Positions 61,157 through 64,000 of a stretch of DNA of 64,000 bases are shown here, piece after piece. The position numbers were made by a program, and so were the translations under genes. Location: positions 3,410,001 through 3,474,000 of the forward strand of contig WOAB01000595.1 of NCBI GenBank assembly GCA_027886185.1, given 5' to 3'. Positions within the stretch are counted from its first letter, which is position 1. Every line of letters begins with the position of its first letter. Below the pieces are notes generated by a model, which had not been told where the DNA came from, did no database searches, and worked only from the letters and a program-made list of their open reading frames with translations. The stretch comes from Rheum nobile. Its lineage: Eukaryota; Streptophyta; Magnoliopsida; Caryophyllales; Polygonaceae.

Positions 61157-64000
61157 ATGGAGGCCGGATCACAAGCAGTAGCCCTTACCCTGATGAATCA
61201 AGATTTCTTCAAACTTGATCGCTTTGATGGAACTAATTACAATCGCTGGAAGGACCAAATGATGTTCTTACTCACTGCCTTGAAGATTTCCTATGTTTTG
61301 GATGATAGCCTCGCGCCTATCCCTGATCCAGAAGAGGATGAAAATCAGGAAATCAAGGACCAACGAAAGAAAAGAGATGAAGACGAAGTTCTGTGCAGAG
61401 GCCATATTCTGAATCGTCTATCTGATCGCCTCTACAATCTGTTCACTGCTATCAAATCACCAAAGGAGATATGAATCACACTGGAGACAAGATACAACAA
61501 TGAGAAGCAAGGAACAGATAAGTTTCTTATCATGAAATATTTCAAATTTTCTATGAATGCTGAAAAACTGGTTATGGATCAAGTCCATGATCTGCAGAGT
61601 ATTGTCAATCGACTCAAGGAGTTGAAGATTGACATTTCTGAGCATTTACAAGTTGGGGCTATCATTGCTAAACTGCCCACAACTTGGAATGACTACAGAA
61701 AGAAACTCTTACACACCACAGAAGAGTTATCTTTGGATCAAATCCAGAAACACTTGCGTATTGAGGAAGAAACTAGAAAGCAATACAAGACGCAAGTTGA
61801 TTCACAATCTGACCAGAAAGTGAATGTTGTTGGTGAAAATTCTAACAAGAATGCAGGGAAGAATAAGAGAAAGAAGCCCTACGAAGGGAACAACAACACT
61901 AACAATAAGAAGTTTAAGAAGGATGACAATGATAACAGGCCCAAGTGTCATTACTGTCACAAACCTGGGCATTTCAAGAGAGATTGCAGATTCTTCAAGA
62001 AGAAACAACAAGAGATGGGAAACCAGGCTAATATGGCAGAAAAGCAAACATCTGAAATCATTGCTATGGTCTCGGATTTTCACATAAGCATGGTTACTGA
62101 ATTAAACATGGATGCAGCAACCAAGTCTAAGGACTGGTGGTATGATTTAGGTGCTACAGTTCATGTTTGCAATGACATCTCTCAGTTCAGAAATTATGAA
62201 GCCTCTGAAAAAGATGATGTTGTTCTGATGGGTAACAACAACGTTGCTAAAGTCTTGGGGAAGGGACGCATTGAAATTCAGTTCACATCAGGAAAGAAAG
62301 TGACATTGACCAATGTGCTGCATGTTCCTGATATTAGGAAGAACTTAGTTTCTGCAAATCTCTTATGTAAAGTCGGAATTAAGGCTGTGTTAGAATCCAA
62401 CAAGTTGATATTAACTAAGGGTGGTTTGTTTGTAGGAAAGGGATACTCTTGTGATGGAATGTTCAAATTAAGTATCAATAATAATACTAGTGATTCTGCT
62501 TATATTGTTGAGTGTTCTTCTGATTTATGGCATATGCGTCTTGCTCATGTTAATTTTAGATCTCTTAAATTTATGTCTAAGAATGGGTTGATTAAATGTG
62601 ATGATCATGTTAATCATAAAGATTGTGAAATTTGTGTACAAGCTAAGATGTCTAAAAGACCTTTTCCTACAGTAGAAAAGACTAATGAAATTCTAGATCT
62701 TGTTCATTTTGATATATGTGAATTAAATGGAGTATTAACAAGAGGAGGAAATAGATACTTCATTACTTTTACAGATGATAAGTCTAGATATACTCATGTC
62801 TTCTTAATGAAGAAAAAGGATGAGGAATTTGAGAAATTCAAAGTGTATAAGGCTGCAGTAGAAAATCAGAAAGAGAAGAAAATTAAGATTCTAAGAAGTG
62901 ATAGGGGTGGAGAATATTTCTCAGTAGAATTCAATGAATTTTGTGAAGTTAATGGGATTATTCATCAGCGAACTGCCCCTTACACGCCACAGCAAAATGG
63001 CTTGGCTGAAAGAAAGAATCGAACTCTTTGTGACATGATTAATGCAATGATGTTGAATGCAAAAGTGCCTTCAAATCTGTGGGGAGAAGCTTTACTCACA
63101 GCATGTCATTTACACAATAGAATACCCTCAAGGAGAACTAAAATGTCTCCATATGAAATCTGGAATGAAAGGCATCCTAATCTAAGTTATCTGAAAGTTT
63201 GGGGCTGTATAGCCTACTACAGAATTCCAGATCCTAAGAGAAGTAAATTGGGTCCTAAGGCATTGAAAAGTATCTTTCTTGGTTATGCAGAAAATTCTAA
63301 GACTTATAGATTCCTGGATGTTGAATCTAATTTAATAATAGAATCCAGAGATGCTGAATTTTTTGAGACAAAATTCAGTGGGGATTCAACTAGTGACAAT
63401 GCTGAAAATGTCACTAGAATGGATCCATCCACTTCTTCTTCTAATAAGAGGAAAGTTGATGAACTAAGTGAGCCAAGAAGAAGTCAAAGGGCTAGAATTC
63501 AGCAACACTTTGGTTCTGATTTTTCATTACCAAATGACTTATTGTTCCTAGTTGAAGGTTCTAGGAATGAATTGTTGACTGAAATACCTATAGCCTTTCA
63601 AGTGGACCAAGTAGATGGAGATCCTAAGACTTTTACAGAAGCGATGACTTCTAGAGATGCCGCATTCTGGAAAGAAGCGGTGAATGATGAAATGGACTCA
63701 ATAAGATCCAATAATACATGGGTTCTTGTGGATTTGCCTAAGGGATCCAAACCTATATCTAGTAAGTGGGTGTTCAGAAGAAAGTATAATACTGATGGCA
63801 CTATACAAACCTTTAAGGCCAGATTAGTAGCCAAAGGATTCAGGCAAAAGGAAGGCATAGATTACTTTGATACATATGCACCAGTGGCAAGAATAACATC
63901 AATTAGAGTGCGTCTAGCACTTGCTTCAGTATATAAATTGGAGGTGCATCAAATGGATGTTAAAACAGCGTTTTTAAATGGAGATTTGGATGAAGAATTG
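61157..64000 (+). pseudogene. E8 unit 3 Gag-Pol, truncated by the window end
   Basis: Starts like the others and carries the same TGA at 61472-61474. After it the frame stays open to the window end inside the RT ([20 protein letters not shown]). The protease active site reads DLGAT where units 1 and 2 have DSGA, a TCA-to-TTA change that should impair it. The integrase reads DLVHFDICELNG (Ser to Phe next to the catalytic Asp). Knuckle CHYCHKPGHFKRDC is intact. Confidence 0.88.

Larger units (their letters stand above)
50747..64000 (+). mobile_element. E8: tandem Ty1/copia array, at least three units
   Basis: Three identical-length LTRs (451 bp) at 50747, 55717 and 60685 alternate with internal regions of 4519, 4517 and more than 2865 bp, all in the same orientation. 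Unit period is 4970 and 4968 bp. Order gag-protease-integrase-RT-RNase H proves copia type. The right end is outside the window, so the number of units and the TSD are unknown. The units are nearly identical, with scattered single-base differences. Confidence 0.92.

Noticed and set aside
1..64000. CRISPR array or defence system
   Set aside because: No regular repeat-spacer pattern and no prokaryotic genes; short repeats are explained by LTR elements.

Overview
Plant nuclear DNA, almost certainly from a eudicot. It has intron-containing fragments of typical plant genes (alkaline/neutral invertase, a plasma-membrane-type syntaxin, a FAX3-like plastid fatty-acid exporter, the large subunit of ADP-glucose pyrophosphorylase) in a landscape made mostly of LTR retrotransposons. 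The species cannot be named from this sequence. I see no bacterial genes, CRISPR array, rRNA or tRNA gene.

Layout. 1-457 is the last exon of an alkaline/neutral invertase gene. 458-3028 is AT-rich intergenic DNA with a decayed LINE piece. 3029-35915 is a four-level nest of LTR elements. E1, a Ty3/gypsy chromovirus-type element (+ strand, target-site duplication AGAGG), has its gag gene interrupted by E2. E2 is a tandem LTR-internal-LTR-internal-LTR array of a pol-less Athila-like element (- strand, 5010-30864). E3, another pol-less Athila-like family (-, TSD TCTAT, 13058-24358), sits in the second E2 unit. E4, a gag-protease-only chromovirus derivative (-, TSD CAGCC, 16471-21915), sits in E3. 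35921-37008 is a syntaxin gene fragment, cut by the LTR of E6 (37009-38963), which itself carries a solo Athila-like LTR, E5 (TSD AACCC). E7 (about 39240-48479) is a Tat-lineage gypsy element with a second RNase H domain and a four-exon gene on its antisense strand; its 3' end is lost at a rearranged junction. 48718-50680 holds a frameshifted FAX3-like gene and an AGPase large-subunit exon. 50747-64000 is a tandem array of at least three Ty1/copia units sharing 451-bp LTRs, running off the window.

How the parts work together. E2, E3 and E4 carry gag with all or part of the protease but no reverse transcriptase or integrase, so they would depend on enzymes from autonomous relatives. E2 also keeps an ATHILA ORF-1-like gene. 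Most long reading frames carry stops, many explicable by C-to-T or G-to-A changes. The longest clean coding sequence in the gypsy nest is the gag-protease of E2 unit 1 (8114-10966).

The most unusual material is non-coding structure in the Athila-like elements E2, E3 and E5. (i) A four-hairpin module lies upstream of the 3' LTR, with near-identical spacing and compensatory stem changes between E2 and E3. (ii) Arrays of LTR hairpins have a similar 12-nt loop but different, still complementary stems. (iii) Family-specific GC-rich palindromes cluster at a similar distance upstream of the TATA box. (iv) A hairpin sits at the very start of each LTR. These were read by eye and need computational testing.
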